64,000 nucleotides of DNA from DATCDR01 sp036510575 (GCA_036510575.1 DATCDR010000036.1:1-64000); one strand, 5' to 3'; positions 8,731 to 18,162 are shown, counted from the stretch's first letter. Program-made: numbers and translations. Notes: generated by a model not told the origin, from the sequence alone.

Positions 8731-8812
8731 CCTCGCCTCCTTGTGGGATCGGCTACTGCCAAACCTACGACGACAGCTCCTCGGCGTCCAACAGGGCCAA
8801 GCCGCGAGAAAC

Positions 8813-9163
8813 TCAGCGAGGGACCCGTCGTTCCTTGATCTTCGCCGCGCGTCCGACCCGGTCACGTAGGTAGTAGAGCTTGGCGCGCCGGACGTCGCCA
8901 AGCGTGACGACCTCGATCTTCTGGATAATCGGCGAGTGCACGGGGAAGGTCCGCTCAACACCAACACCGAAACTCACCTTCCGAACCGAGAAGGTCTCGC
9001 GCGCGCCAGATCCCTGACGGCGGATCACAGCACCCTGGAATATCTGCACGCGCTCCCGGGTACCTTCGACGACTCGAACGTGCACCTTCAAGGTGTCTCC
9101 GGGACGAAAGTCTGGGATGTCGTCACGCAGATACGCACGGTCGACGATGTCGGTGGGGTTCAT
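8813..9163 (-). CDS. rplS: 50S ribosomal protein L19
   Basis: Large-subunit protein at the interface with the 30S subunit. 116 residues, full family length. Typical segments: [26 protein letters not shown] (split across two strands), [29 protein letters not shown] and [22 protein letters not shown]. Its ATG overlaps the TGA of trmD (ATGA, 9160-9163), so it is translationally coupled. Final ribosomal gene of the ffh-rpsP-khpA-rimM-trmD-rplS operon. Confidence 0.98.
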   Translation of the reverse strand: MNPTDIVDRAYLRDDIPDFRPGDTLKVHVRVVEGTRERVQIFQGAVIRRQGSGARETFSVRKVSFGVGVERTFPVHSPIIQKIEVVTLGDVRRAKLYYLRDRVGRAAKIKERRVPR

Positions 9164-9984
9164 TGCTGGTCACGCTCCTCAGACGACGCGGCGTCACGGG
9201 TGAAATCATCGCCCGGCTCTAAACCGGCCGCGCTAGCAGGAAGAGGATAGCCGTGGTTTACGAGGGCCCGCACCTCGGCCGCCTTGAGCCCGCCGCGAGC
9301 AGCTATCAGATCCGGACGGATTCGGAGCGTTTTGTCGAGTGAAGCCGCATATCGCCAGGCCGCGACCTTGGCGTGGTCGCCAGATCGGAGCACGTCAGGG
9401 ACGCTGCGTTCCCGAAAGACCGCTGGACGCGTGTAGTGGGGGTATTCGAGAAGTCCCTCGGAGAAGCTCTCCTCCCCCGAGGACTCGTCGTTCCCGAGCA
9501 CACCTGGAATGAGGCGGCAGACCGACTCCACGACAACAAGCGCGGCGAGCTCGCCACCAGCGAGGACATAGTCGCCGATCGAAATCTCGCCGTCACACAG
9601 CTCGTCGATGACGCGCTGATCGATGCCTTCGTAGCGACCGCATAGCAGCGAGAATCCGCTTCGAGCAGCGAGCTCCTCGGCGACTCGTTGCGAGAACGGA
9701 CGCCCAGACGGGCTCATCGCATAGATCGGACGGGGCGGGTCTGCTCGCTCCACCGCGGCAAAGACCGGCTCCGGTGCAAGCACCATGCCGGCACCACCGC
9801 CGAATGGCGAGTCGTCGACGCTCCGGCGGGCATCGTCGGCACCGTCTCGCAGGTTGAAGCAGGAGAGCTCGAGCAGCCCCTGGCGCCTGGCGCGGCCAAG
9901 GAGCGTCTCGTTGAGATAATGCTCGAGGAGGTCGGGAAAGATCGAGAACAGGCCGATCCGGAGCGCGGGAGTCGACACTTTCAC
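9160..9984 (-). CDS. trmD: tRNA (guanine37-N1)-methyltransferase
   Basis: SPOUT-class enzyme that uses S-adenosylmethionine to make m1G37 next to the anticodon, preventing +1 frameshifting. Recognisable parts: [21 protein letters not shown] at the N-terminus, [17 protein letters not shown], the trefoil-knot SAM site [15 protein letters not shown] and [11 protein letters not shown], then [19 protein letters not shown] and the C-terminal domain. 274 residues, somewhat longer than usual because of a polar tail. GTG start overlaps the rimM TGA (GTGA). Confidence 0.97.
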   Translation of the reverse strand: MKVSTPALRIGLFSIFPDLLEHYLNETLLGRARRQGLLELSCFNLRDGADDARRSVDDSPFGGGAGMVLAPEPVFAAVERADPPRPIYAMSPSGRPFSQRVAEELAARSGFSLLCGRYEGIDQRVIDELCDGEISIGDYVLAGGELAALVVVESVCRLIPGVLGNDESSGEESFSEGLLEYPHYTRPAVFRERSVPDVLRSGDHAKVAAWRYAASLDKTLRIRPDLIAARGGLKAAEVRALVNHGYPLPASAAGLEPGDDFTRDAASSEERDQQ

Positions 9985-10463
9985 TCAAAGAGCCCGTCGG
10001 GGACGGCGACGAAGATCGTCCGATCATCGGTGCGAACGACGAAGCGCAACGGCACCAAGGCTCCTCCGGGCAGGACGAGCAGGTCGCTTGCAGGGTTGGC
10101 CTCGACGGCGCGCACCGCGCCGCGATCCACGCCGGCCTGGTCGACGACATGCTTGCCGATCAGCTCGTGTACGTAGAGCGCGTCATCGTCGTCACTCGCC
10201 GGCTCAGCGAGCAACGTCACTCCCCGTAGCAAGTCAGCATCTTCCCTCGAAGCGACTCCCGAGAAGACAACCAGATGGCGTGTCTGGAACGGGCGAGATG
10301 CCACGACCTCGAGCACATCGGGAATGCGCCGCTGCCCAGAGACCTTCGTATGCAGCATCGATCCTGGGTCCAGACGATCGCTGCGGTTCGACACGAGGTT
10401 GACGACCACCTCGCCGCGTAGTCCGTGAGGTCGAATGATCTGACCGACCTCGAGCAGCGTCAT
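9981..10463 (-). CDS. rimM: 16S rRNA processing protein RimM
   Basis: 30S assembly factor that binds S19 and helps mature the 3' domain of 16S rRNA. N-terminal RimM domain: VGQIIRPHGLRGEVVVNLVSN. C-terminal PRC-barrel: LYVHELIGKHVVDQAG through LVLPGGALVPLRFVV and VPDGLFE. 160 residues, normal length. It follows khpA by 33 bases and overlaps trmD by four, consistent with one transcript. Confidence 0.95.
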   Translation of the reverse strand: MTLLEVGQIIRPHGLRGEVVVNLVSNRSDRLDPGSMLHTKVSGQRRIPDVLEVVASRPFQTRHLVVFSGVASREDADLLRGVTLLAEPASDDDDALYVHELIGKHVVDQAGVDRGAVRAVEANPASDLLVLPGGALVPLRFVVRTDDRTIFVAVPDGLFE

Positions 10464-10496
10464 CGCAGGGGTGCGAAGCAGGTACGGCCGAGGTGC

Positions 10497-10934
10497 TCAG
10501 TCGACGATGTCGACACTCGCGTCGGTTCCGTCCTTCGCCGCTGCAGCCCGGACGAGCGAGCGAAGCGCCTGCGCGACCCTGCCACGCTTGCCGATGATGC
10601 GTCCCATGTCGCCGGGAGCAACGTGCAACGAGAGACGCACGCCGGCGCGGTCGCTCGCCACGTCAACGACGACCGCTTCAGGATCGTCAACAATCGAACG
10701 CGCGACGTGCTCGGCTACCGCTTTGGCGGCGCCGCCATCGAGGCGATTGGCCGAGGCCGAGGCGCTCTCGCCAGTGCCGACTACCTCGACCTCCCCCTCG
10801 TCATCGTCGTCGGCGTCGTCTTCATCGCCGTCCTCGGCCTCATCATCTAGCTCGTCGACAAGGTCGTCTTCAAACTCGTCGTCCTCCTCGTTCGAGAACG
10901 ATGGGCTTTCAAATGCCGGGGTGATGTCGCTCAT
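10497..10934 (-). CDS. khpA: KH-domain RNA-binding protein KhpA with acidic N-terminal extension
   Basis: Residues about 68-145 form a normal KhpA KH domain ([17 protein letters not shown]..., [20 protein letters not shown] with the RNA-binding GKRG at 115-118, ending DASVDIVD). KhpA binds single-stranded RNA, often with KhpB, and influences cell elongation and division in Firmicutes. Unusually, about 65 extra residues precede it, dominated by Asp/Glu runs ([18 protein letters not shown]). Typical KhpA is about 75-80 residues. ATG overlaps the rpsP stop (ATGA), so the long start is genuine. In operon between rpsP and rimM, as usual for actinobacteria. Confidence 0.92.
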   Translation of the reverse strand: MSDITPAFESPSFSNEEDDEFEDDLVDELDDEAEDGDEDDADDDDEGEVEVVGTGESASASANRLDGGAAKAVAEHVARSIVDDPEAVVVDVASDRAGVRLSLHVAPGDMGRIIGKRGRVAQALRSLVRAAAAKDGTDASVDIVD

Positions 10935-11224
10935 TTGCTCTTCGCGACAGCCTGGGCCGCGCTCTTGGCATCGGAGAACGCACTAAGCGCACCGGAGATC
11001 TCGAGGAGCTTCTTCACGGTCTCAGTCGGCTGCGCGCCCTTAGAGAGCCAGGCGACTGCCTTGTCGTTGTCGATCTTGACCACTGAGGGCTCCGCGCGAG
11101 GCGCGTAAGTTCCCACGATTTCAATGAAACGACCGTCTCTCGGGCTGTGGCTGTCCGCCGCCACAATTCTGTACGTCGGCTGCTTCTTCTTTCCCATCCG
11201 CATCAGGCGGAGCTTTACTGCCAC
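10931..11224 (-). CDS. rpsP: 30S ribosomal protein S16
   Basis: Small-subunit assembly protein; 97 residues. Family pattern [30 protein letters not shown] at the N-terminus (in two strands), then [19 protein letters not shown] and [20 protein letters not shown]. Follows ffh by 35 bases and is coupled to khpA by ATGA. Confidence 0.98.
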   Translation of the reverse strand: MAVKLRLMRMGKKKQPTYRIVAADSHSPRDGRFIEIVGTYAPRAEPSVVKIDNDKAVAWLSKGAQPTETVKKLLEISGALSAFSDAKSAAQAVAKSK

Positions 11225-11259
11225 GACGGTCCTTCGCTTTCTTCCGGTAGTCGATTCAT

Positions 11260-12621
11260 TTAGCGAGAGCTCTTGGCCGAGGGGGTGACCCTTCCGCCCT
11301 TCTGCTTTCCCCGTGATTTTCCGACGCGAGCGAGGTTCTTCACGAGCCCCGACTGCCGCATCAGCTTCTGCATCTCCTTGAACTGCCTAAGCAGGTTGTT
11401 CACGTCGGAGGTGGTCGTCCCACTCCCATTTGCAATCCGTTGCCTACGCGATCCATTGATGAGATCCGGGTCATCGCGCTCACCTGGTGTCATCGACCGG
11501 ATGATGGCTTCGACTCGATTTACGTCCCGATCATCGATCGAGGCGTTGCGCAGCTCTTTTGGTAGTCCGGGAAGCATACCCACGATGTTCTGCAGAGGCC
11601 CCATTTTCCTGATCTGCTGGATCTGCTCGTGGAAATCCCAGAGGTTGAAACGACCCGAACGCAGTCGCGACATCGCCTCGTCAGCGAGATCCTCGTCGTA
11701 GTCGCGTTCGGCCCGCTCGATCAAAGTAAGGACGTCACCCATGCCGAGGATGCGACTGGCCATGCGGTCGGGATGGAACACCTCGAAGTCGTCGAGGCGC
11801 TCTCCAGTCGATGCAAATGCGATCGGGCGCTCGACGTCGTGCTTCACCGAGAGCGCAGCGCCGCCTCTCGCGTCACCGTCGACCTTGGTGATGATTACGC
11901 CGTCAAGGGCCAGGCGGTCGTGGAACGCCCGCGCGGTCCGGACTGCGTCTTGGCCGGTCATCGCGTCGATGACGAGGAAGGTGTAGTCGGGCTTGGTGGC
12001 AGCTGACACAGCTGCCACCTCGCTCATAAGCTCCTCGTCGATCGCGAGGCGACCAGCGGTGTCGAGAATCACCACGTCCCTGCCAACGCGAATGGCCTCC
12101 GCAACGCCGTGGCGCGCTACCGCAACCGGGTCGGTCGCCTCGGAGAAGACCGCGGCGCCGACCTCTCGACCGAGTACGCGGAGCTGTTCGACCGCGGCCG
12201 GACGCTGCAGGTCGGCGCCGACGAGAAGTGGATGTCGTCCCTGCTGGCGAAACCATCGGGCGAGCTTGGCTGCGGCCGTGGTCTTTCCAGATCCCTGGAG
12301 GCCGGCGAGCAGCACGACCGTCGGCGGCTTGGATGCGTACGCGATCCGAAGCGGCGCGCCGCCAAGCGTCTCGGTCAGCTCCTCGTTGACGACCTTGATG
12401 ACCTGCTGCGCCGGCGTCAGGCTCTTAGAGAGCTCGGCTCCCGAGCACCGCAGTCGGATCCGCTCGACCAGGTCACGGACGACCTCGAGCGCGACGTCAG
12501 CCTCAAGGAGTGCGACGCGGATCTCGCGGAGAACCTCCGTAACCTCGGCATCACCGAGTCGGCCACGGCCGCGAAGGCGCGTGAAAATGTCGTCGAAGCG
12601 ATCGCTCAGAGTGTCGAACAT
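11260..12621 (-). CDS. ffh: Signal recognition particle protein Ffh (SRP54)
   Basis: GTPase that binds signal sequences of nascent membrane and secreted proteins and docks with FtsY (also in this window). N domain 1-85. G domain has [15 protein letters not shown] (G1), [12 protein letters not shown] (G3) and [13 protein letters not shown] (G4 and closing loop). The Met-rich M domain includes [21 protein letters not shown], a methionine-lined signal-peptide groove and the [16 protein letters not shown] 4.5S-RNA-binding helix. 453 residues, basic tail. First gene of the ribosomal operon; ATG preceded by CAGGTA. Confidence 0.98.
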   Translation of the reverse strand: MFDTLSDRFDDIFTRLRGRGRLGDAEVTEVLREIRVALLEADVALEVVRDLVERIRLRCSGAELSKSLTPAQQVIKVVNEELTETLGGAPLRIAYASKPPTVVLLAGLQGSGKTTAAAKLARWFRQQGRHPLLVGADLQRPAAVEQLRVLGREVGAAVFSEATDPVAVARHGVAEAIRVGRDVVILDTAGRLAIDEELMSEVAAVSAATKPDYTFLVIDAMTGQDAVRTARAFHDRLALDGVIITKVDGDARGGAALSVKHDVERPIAFASTGERLDDFEVFHPDRMASRILGMGDVLTLIERAERDYDEDLADEAMSRLRSGRFNLWDFHEQIQQIRKMGPLQNIVGMLPGLPKELRNASIDDRDVNRVEAIIRSMTPGERDDPDLINGSRRQRIANGSGTTTSDVNNLLRQFKEMQKLMRQSGLVKNLARVGKSRGKQKGGRVTPSAKSSR

Positions 12622-12813
12622 TGGTACCTGAGGTTACCTGCCAGTCACTACCTTCTCAGCGAGCTACCTCTGAACAGCTCCGACAGATGCCAAGCGACCA
12701 TGCGGCTCCTCAAGTCTCACCCTCGAATGGTCAGTGGATTCCATCCGACGCCGAACACCACGAGCTAGCCGGGCATCCCCGGCAGACAGGTCTTCGCGGA
12801 GCAGAATCGTTTT

Positions 12814-13788
12814 ATGCAGGGCGCCCTCGTAGTAAACGGAACACGGACAACAGCGACGACGGCCGCTGTCGCTGACCTCATCTCGTCGGGAGCCTCGTTC
12901 TGGCTCGATCTCGACGGCGTAGACGACGAAACCGAGAATCTGCTCGCCAACACGTTCCACTTCCACGCCTTGGCCGTCGAGGACGTCCAGCACTTCGGAC
13001 AGCGTCCGAAGATCGACGAGTTCGACGACTTCACCTACTTCGTCGTGCACGGCGCCGTCGCGGGCAGTGCAGACACGATCGAAATGCATATCTTCTTCAT
13101 GCCGAACTGCCTTGTGACGGTTCATCGAGGCGAGTGCGCCCCACTTGCTGCCGTCTACCGGCGCATCGAACAACACCACGCGATCGAGGATGCCACCAAA
13201 GAGTTGGCGTTGCTGTACCTGATCGTCGACGGCTTGGTGGACTCGTTCTTCCCGGTGCTCAGCCAATTCGACGATCAGATAGACGAGCTCGAGGATGCAA
13301 TTCTGAAACAGCCGACCGAAGCACAGCTTGGGCAGCTGTTCGATATGAAACGGGCGCTGATCACGATGCGCAAGGTCGTCACGCCCCAACGCGACATGTT
13401 CGCCTCATTGTCGTCCGGCGTCGTACAGCTGCCTGGGCTGACCGACGAGGGTGCGCGTTACTTCCGCGACCTATACGACCACCTGATCCGGATCGCCGAT
13501 GTCGTGGACGGGTACCGAGATCTGCTCTCGGGTGTGATGGACACCCACGTCTCGACGGTGTCGAATCGGTTGAACGAGGTGATGAAACAGTTGACCATCA
13601 TCGCGACGATCTTCTTGCCGCTTAGCTACCTCACCGGATTCTTCGGCCAGAACTTCTCGCTGCTCGTCGGCCACATCACGGGACGGGTGCCCTTCTTCGT
13701 ATTCGGGCTCGGTTTAGAAATAACCGCGGCTCTGATACTCCTGTACTTCTTCCGAAAGCGCGGCTGGCTCGGTGGGCCTACGTCGTAA
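12814..13788 (+). CDS. corA: CorA-family divalent-metal (Mg2+/Co2+) channel
   Basis: 324 residues. N-terminal alpha/beta cytoplasmic domain (FWLDLDGVDD, FHALAVEDVQHFGQRPKIDEF, YFVVHGA) leads to a long helix (FDDQIDELEDAIL...) and two C-terminal membrane helices (about 265-285 and 295-315). The pore loop reads YLTGFFGQNF, so the canonical Gly-Met-Asn selectivity triplet is Gly-Gln-Asn here. That variant is known in some CorA homologues and may alter ion preference. The last residues KRGWLGG are typical. Divergent from ffh, with ATG after GGAGC. Confidence 0.9.
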   Translation: MQGALVVNGTRTTATTAAVADLISSGASFWLDLDGVDDETENLLANTFHFHALAVEDVQHFGQRPKIDEFDDFTYFVVHGAVAGSADTIEMHIFFMPNCLVTVHRGECAPLAAVYRRIEQHHAIEDATKELALLYLIVDGLVDSFFPVLSQFDDQIDELEDAILKQPTEAQLGQLFDMKRALITMRKVVTPQRDMFASLSSGVVQLPGLTDEGARYFRDLYDHLIRIADVVDGYRDLLSGVMDTHVSTVSNRLNEVMKQLTIIATIFLPLSYLTGFFGQNFSLLVGHITGRVPFFVFGLGLEITAALILLYFFRKRGWLGGPTS

Positions 13789-14242
13789 GACGTTGGCGCA
13801 ATCAGCGCGGTGACCCAGGGGAGGTCAACTCCCGATCGGATGCGATGAGATCAGGGGTGCTCGTCGAGCGCCATGTCGACCGACAGCCATAAGCGTCGTC
13901 GCCCCTTCGCATTCTCTCGAACCTCACTTCCCGAGCCCGACGGACGCGAGGTGCTTGCTGACGCCTCAGTTAGCGCAGCGCGTCGAGGTAGACTCGTCGT
14001 AGCGCAGTCACCAGATCGGCCGCGCCGCAAGAGTGCATCGCGAGCTAGGTAGTGGGCGACAGATCATGTCGCTGCGGCCCCGTCGGACCCGAGCCACGGC
14101 CCGGATCGCGCGCGATCCGGGCCGATTCGACTCTCGGACCTAATACTTCAGCAGCTGGACATTTGCCCAGTCGTACTTCCCAAATGGGCTGGGAGCGAGA
14201 TTAAGCACCCTCTTCGACTGATGGACGAACGCCCAGGCCTCA
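13789..14242. other. Gene-free interval between corA and the GntR gene
   Basis: 454 bases with no convincing coding frame on either strand. The only clear structure is the 26-base palindrome at 14098-14123 listed separately. The frame 14140-14505 that runs through its right end is an alternative frame of the GntR gene, not a continuation of it. Confidence 0.6.
14098..14123. terminator. Perfect GC-rich palindrome, likely bidirectional terminator
   Basis: 13-base arms, GGCCCGGATCGCG and its exact complement, meet without a loop over 14098-14123. It lies between the convergent ends of corA (plus) and the GntR gene (minus). No T-run follows on either side, so it is a hairpin-type stop without the usual tail, as is common in actinobacteria. 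An operator role is also possible. Confidence 0.55.
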
Positions 14243-14962
14243 CTACGCGGTCTTGGCGCTTCGGCGACGCCCAGTCGCTTGAGCGTCTGGCCTCCCACCG
14301 TACTGATCGGCGAAACGCGTGACCATGGACTTTCGCCACCGAGTGTTGTGGTCGACAAGACGTTTTCGATCACGGGTGGCCAATGCCATGAATAGCTCGT
14401 CGTGGTGCTGCAACAAGCCTTGAGCTGTCGGATCCGTAGATAGCGACTGGTCGAGGGAGAGCGAGCGATAGACATCAGCCATTCCCCAGTAACGCTTGAC
14501 CTCATTGACGATAAGGGTCAATGGGGACAGGTCAAAGATGGCGAATTGCAGCGATCTCGCGGCGTCGAGCGTGCCATGGACGTCTTCGGCGACGAGGGTG
14601 TCGATCGCTCGACTGGCGATCGCCTTCAAATCAACCATCTCATCTTGGTCCGGCCATCGGATGGTAAGCAGAATCTCGCGCTCAAGCAGCGTCCGCATCA
14701 GGTACACCTGCGACATCTCGTGTGGATCGAGCTCGGAAACGAAGTAGCCACGATGGGTGTCGTAGGTCAGCAACCTCTCCGATACGAGCATCTTCATAGC
14801 CTCGCGAGTGGGTGCCCTGCTCACACCCAAGCGCTGTGCCCACTCTTCCTGGCGGACGTGCTCGCCAGCAGCGAGAGCTCCATGAGATATGGCGTGCCGA
14901 ACCGCCGTAGCGACCCGCTCAGCGGTATTGGCAGTCTTGATCAGCGTCCTGGATTCAGCCAT
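14243..14962 (-). CDS. GntR-family transcriptional regulator, FadR/FCD subfamily
   Basis: 239 residues. N-terminal winged helix (about 10-75): VRHAISHGALAAGEHVRQEE, LGVSRAPTREAMKMLVSERLL, YDTHRGYFVSEL. The C-terminal all-helical FCD ligand domain (about 85-215) contains MRTLLEREIL and HHDELFMALATRDRKRLVDHN, the metal-binding His pattern. Such regulators usually repress a neighbouring catabolic operon until a carboxylic-acid-type ligand binds. It is divergent from the alcohol dehydrogenase gene across 198 bases that contain a candidate operator, so control of that gene is likely. A basic tail (GRRRSAKTA) follows the domain. Confidence 0.9.
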   Translation of the reverse strand: MAESRTLIKTANTAERVATAVRHAISHGALAAGEHVRQEEWAQRLGVSRAPTREAMKMLVSERLLTYDTHRGYFVSELDPHEMSQVYLMRTLLEREILLTIRWPDQDEMVDLKAIASRAIDTLVAEDVHGTLDAARSLQFAIFDLSPLTLIVNEVKRYWGMADVYRSLSLDQSLSTDPTAQGLLQHHDELFMALATRDRKRLVDHNTRWRKSMVTRFADQYGGRPDAQATGRRRSAKTA

Positions 14963-15034
14963 TGCTGGCGCGCTCCTAGTCGTCGCGGGCGAGTGAGCCC
15001 ACGCTTCGGCGATTGAGGATACAGCGCACTACCA

Positions 15035-15051
15035 GCGCCAATAACTGGCGC
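15035..15051. promoter_or_regulatory. Candidate GntR operator in the divergent region
   Basis: GCGCCA at 15035-15040 and TGGCGC at 15046-15051 form a perfect inverted repeat with a five-base A/T-rich spacer. It sits about 70 bases upstream of the GntR gene start and 110 bases before the dehydrogenase start. This is the size and geometry expected for a dimeric winged-helix repressor. The assignment to this regulator is inference. Confidence 0.4.
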
Positions 15052-15160
15052 CACTTGCTAACCTACCGACGGACTACGAAACACTTGGGGGGGCCTCCGG
15101 ACAAGCTGTCGCTGCGCCCGGAGGAAAGGCGTGTAGCCAGTAAGCGGAGGCGATGCAGCT

Positions 15161-16264
15161 ATGCAGATCATGGCGATGACCCAGACGGATCGAGATGTCA
15201 TGGAGGTCCGCGAATACGAACTTCCTCCGGTGCCCATCGACGGGGCGATTCTGAAAATGGAGGCGGCAGGAGTCTGCGGCAGCGACGTGAGTGCGTTCGC
15301 GCAGGCTCGCTCCCCTCGAATCCTCGGGCACGAGAATGTGGGCCGCATTTACCAAATCGGAGAGGGGGCCCGGCGGTTGTGGGGCTTGGAGGAAGGTGAC
15401 CGCGTTGCGCTCGAAGAGTACCTGGCGTGCCATCAGTGCGAGTGGTGTCATCTTGGCGAGTATCGACACTGTCTCTACACCGACCCTCGCTACAACAAGG
15501 ACTTTCTCCGTTACGGCTCTACAGCGACCGAACGCGCCCCGAGCCTTTGGGGCGGCTTCAGCCAGTACCTGTACATGCCCCACTCAGCGGTATGGCACCG
15601 CGTGCCAGAGAACGTCCCCATCGCCGAAGCGTCGCTGCACATCGCACTCGGTAACGGCGTGCAGTGGGCCTGCGTCGCTGGAGCCGTGAAGTCAGGATCC
15701 ACAGTACTCATCCAGGGCCCTGGTCAGATGGGAACCGCCTGCGTCGTCGCATCGAAGAACGCCGGTGCGGACCTGATCATCGTGAGCGGTCTGGCGAGCG
15801 ACATCGATCGCTTCGAGATCTGCAAGCAACTTGGCGCCGACGTCGTTATCAATGTCGAGGGTGAGGACGTGCGTGAGCGAGTAATGGAGCTCACCGGCGG
15901 TAGCGGCGTGGATTCAGTCATCGACACCACCTCGCATGAGGCGGGGACGGAGCCGACCCTGATTGGGATCGACGTGCTGCGGCGACGCGCAGGCACGCTT
16001 GTCGTCCAGGGAGGGTACAACTTCGAGAACTTTCCGATGACGGACCTATCCCAGAAGGACATCTCGCTACGCCAGGCACGCGGTCACAGCTGGCATTCGG
16101 TAGAACGCGGGTTGCAGATGATCGCGACCCACCGGTACCCGCTCCATCTGATGCACACCCACGACTTCAGCCTGCAAGAGGCAGACGTAGCGGTACGCGC
16201 CACCGGCGGGCAACTTGTTGCGGGATCCCGAGCATTACACGTGTCGGTGTTGCCGTGGTCGTAG
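15161..16264 (+). CDS. Zinc-dependent alcohol dehydrogenase (MDR superfamily)
   Basis: NAD(P)-linked medium-chain dehydrogenase of 367 residues. Catalytic zinc ligands are Cys39 (AGVCGSD) and His57/Glu58 (ILGHENVG); structural zinc cysteines are 90, 93, 96 and 104 (CHQCEWCHLGEYRHC). Rossmann fold follows in GSTVLIQGPGQMGTACVVASKNAG, with the usual QGxGxxG-type turn. The substrate is probably a secondary or aromatic alcohol or a diol; members of this branch include threonine- and sorbitol-type enzymes. GGAGG lies 11 bases upstream of the ATG. Next gene is an aromatic hydroxylase, so a shared catabolic route under the GntR regulator is plausible. Confidence 0.88.
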   Translation: MQIMAMTQTDRDVMEVREYELPPVPIDGAILKMEAAGVCGSDVSAFAQARSPRILGHENVGRIYQIGEGARRLWGLEEGDRVALEEYLACHQCEWCHLGEYRHCLYTDPRYNKDFLRYGSTATERAPSLWGGFSQYLYMPHSAVWHRVPENVPIAEASLHIALGNGVQWACVAGAVKSGSTVLIQGPGQMGTACVVASKNAGADLIIVSGLASDIDRFEICKQLGADVVINVEGEDVRERVMELTGGSGVDSVIDTTSHEAGTEPTLIGIDVLRRRAGTLVVQGGYNFENFPMTDLSQKDISLRQARGHSWHSVERGLQMIATHRYPLHLMHTHDFSLQEADVAVRATGGQLVAGSRALHVSVLPWS

Positions 16265-16459
16265 CGAATGGCATGTTGTAGAGCCAAAAGCAACGGCTCT
16301 AAGAAACATGGTGCCAAACTCGAAGTGGCGCCAATTAGAACGCAATCACGAGACGGACGAGATTCGGATCCGATCCTGCGTTGTCACGGCGGGGGCTCCC
16401 GCTGACGATCGAATTGTTCGACGACGCCATCATCGAGAGGAGCACCACTGGCCGCAGAA

Positions 16460-16555
16460 GTGTCCGGACTGAGCGCGCTGCCGCTAGAGCAGCTGCTCGT
16501 ACGCGCGGGTGAAGAGGACGACGGCAAACGACGTTCGTTGACAGGAGGAACATGA
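16460..16555 (+). other. Possible C-terminal gene remnant or short coupled ORF
   Basis: A GTG-started frame of 31 codons (VSGLSALPLEQLLVRAGEED...) ends in TGA overlapping the ATG of the hydroxylase gene (ATGA), with AGGAGG inside it. The open frame extends back only to a stop at 16403. The amphipathic look and the perfect overlap suggest the tail of a deleted upstream gene or a leader ORF. Nothing else is recognisable in 16265-16551. Confidence 0.3.
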
Positions 16556-18162
16556 CTCGGTACCAGGTTGCAATAGTGGGTGGCGGACCCGTCGGGATCG
16601 CACTGGCAGTGGAACTCGGCCAGCGCGGTGTCACCTGCGCGCTCGTCGAGCGCCACCGCGACGTTGGTAGGATCCCGAAGGGTCAGAATCTGCAGCACCG
16701 GACGCTCGAGCACTTCTACTTCTGGCACTGCGTCGACGAGCTGCGAGCCGCCCGCCTCATGCCGAAGGACCACCCGATCGCGGGGGCGAGCGCCTACGGC
16801 AGCTTGTCGAGTGACTACCTGCACCTCGGGCGTCCGATGCGCGACACCAGGCTCGGCGAGTTCAGCATCAACGACTTCTTTTTCGAGCTAAACGAGCGGC
16901 TCCCGCAGTACCGGACCGAGGAGGTGCTCCGCGCTCGGGCGGCCCAGCTGCCAAGTGTGACGGTCATGTTCGAAAACACCGCGAAGTCGATCGAGCCCGA
17001 GGCCGATGGTGTGCGCGTGAACGTCAGCTCGGAGATCTGGCCATATGAAGATCTCGTCATCGAGGCGGACTACGTCGTCGGCTGTGACGGCGCACGCTCG
17101 CTTGTTCGGACCGCACTCGGCATCGAACGACACGGCACCGACCTCGGCGACCGTATGGTGTTGGCGGTCTTCTCCTCAGCAGAGCTTTACGAGAAGCTCG
17201 AGCGATTCGGACCGCGCTCCACCTACCGGGTCGTCAACCCCGCGAAGAACGGCGCATGGCAGTTTTTCGGCGTCGTCGAGGTGGGCAAGACGTGGTTCTA
17301 CCACGGACCGGTGAAGCCCGACACCACCCCACAAGAGGTCGACTACATCAAGTCGGAGATGGAAGAGGCCGCAGGCTTCCCCTTCGAGGTGGAGTTCGAG
17401 CACATCGGGTTTTGGAATCTGAAAATCGAGGTAGCCGACACCTACGGCGAAGATCGTGTGTGGATAGCGGGTGACGCAGCGCACCTGCACCCGCCCTACG
17501 GCGGGCAGGGCTTGAACAACGGCCTCGAGGACGTCACCAATCTGGGTTGGAAACTCGACGCAGTGATCAAGGGGTGGGGCGGGCCAAACCTCCTCGAGTC
17601 CTACACCGAGGAGCGCCAGCCTGTGTTCTCCCAGATCGGTGAGGACATGATCGCTGGTGGGATACTTCGAGAGCGCGAGTGGCTCAAGTTGCACAGCCCC
17701 GAGCGCGACCTGGCCGACTTCGAAAAGGCATGGGACGACCTCGATCGCACCCAGACACCGTTCGAGTTTGAGCCGAACTTCGAGGGCTCGTCGATAGTCG
17801 TCGGCTCCGCACCCGGTGCAAAGCCTGGCATTCACTCCGAGCGCGCCTTCGCCGCTCGACCCGGACACCACCTCGCGCCACAGGTCCTCTCTTCTGGTCG
17901 GAACGTCTATGAGGAGTTGGGAGTCGGCTTCACGCTGCTGGCCTTCGGCGCCGACGACGACAGCGTCACGCTTATCGAGCAGTCGGCAGCCGAGGCGGCC
18001 GTTCCGTTGAAAACCGTGCGGGACGACCAAGCTGACGGAAGAGCGAAGTTCGAGTCCAAGTTGGTCCTAGTTCGTCCGGACCAGTTCGTCGCCTGGGCGA
18101 ACGATCGCTGCGAGAGTCCGGATGCGGCCAAGGTCCTGCTCGAGCAGGTGACCGGACATTAG
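16552..18162 (+). CDS. FAD-dependent aromatic hydroxylase, MhpA/PheA-like
   Basis: 536-residue class A flavoprotein monooxygenase. Dinucleotide fold at residues 5-33 (VAIVGGGPVGIALAVELGQRG), NAD(P)H/FAD DG motif VVGCDGARSLVR, and the ribityl-binding GD motif AGDAAHLHPPYGGQGLNNG at about 306-324. A C-terminal thioredoxin-like domain ends in LVLVRPDQFVAWAND. Relatives hydroxylate phenols or 3-hydroxyphenylpropionate using NAD(P)H and O2. AGGAGG at 16543-16548. Together with the upstream alcohol dehydrogenase and GntR regulator it suggests degradation of a hydroxylated aromatic or polyketide-like compound, but no ring-cleavage gene is in the cluster. Confidence 0.88.
   Translation: MTRYQVAIVGGGPVGIALAVELGQRGVTCALVERHRDVGRIPKGQNLQHRTLEHFYFWHCVDELRAARLMPKDHPIAGASAYGSLSSDYLHLGRPMRDTRLGEFSINDFFFELNERLPQYRTEEVLRARAAQLPSVTVMFENTAKSIEPEADGVRVNVSSEIWPYEDLVIEADYVVGCDGARSLVRTALGIERHGTDLGDRMVLAVFSSAELYEKLERFGPRSTYRVVNPAKNGAWQFFGVVEVGKTWFYHGPVKPDTTPQEVDYIKSEMEEAAGFPFEVEFEHIGFWNLKIEVADTYGEDRVWIAGDAAHLHPPYGGQGLNNGLEDVTNLGWKLDAVIKGWGGPNLLESYTEERQPVFSQIGEDMIAGGILREREWLKLHSPERDLADFEKAWDDLDRTQTPFEFEPNFEGSSIVVGSAPGAKPGIHSERAFAARPGHHLAPQVLSSGRNVYEELGVGFTLLAFGADDDSVTLIEQSAAEAAVPLKTVRDDQADGRAKFESKLVLVRPDQFVAWANDRCESPDAAKVLLEQVTGH

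Noticed and set aside
14140..14505. Second minus-strand frame at the GntR gene
   Set aside because: The 239-residue frame already contains the whole FCD domain, so this is a shadow, not a frameshifted end.
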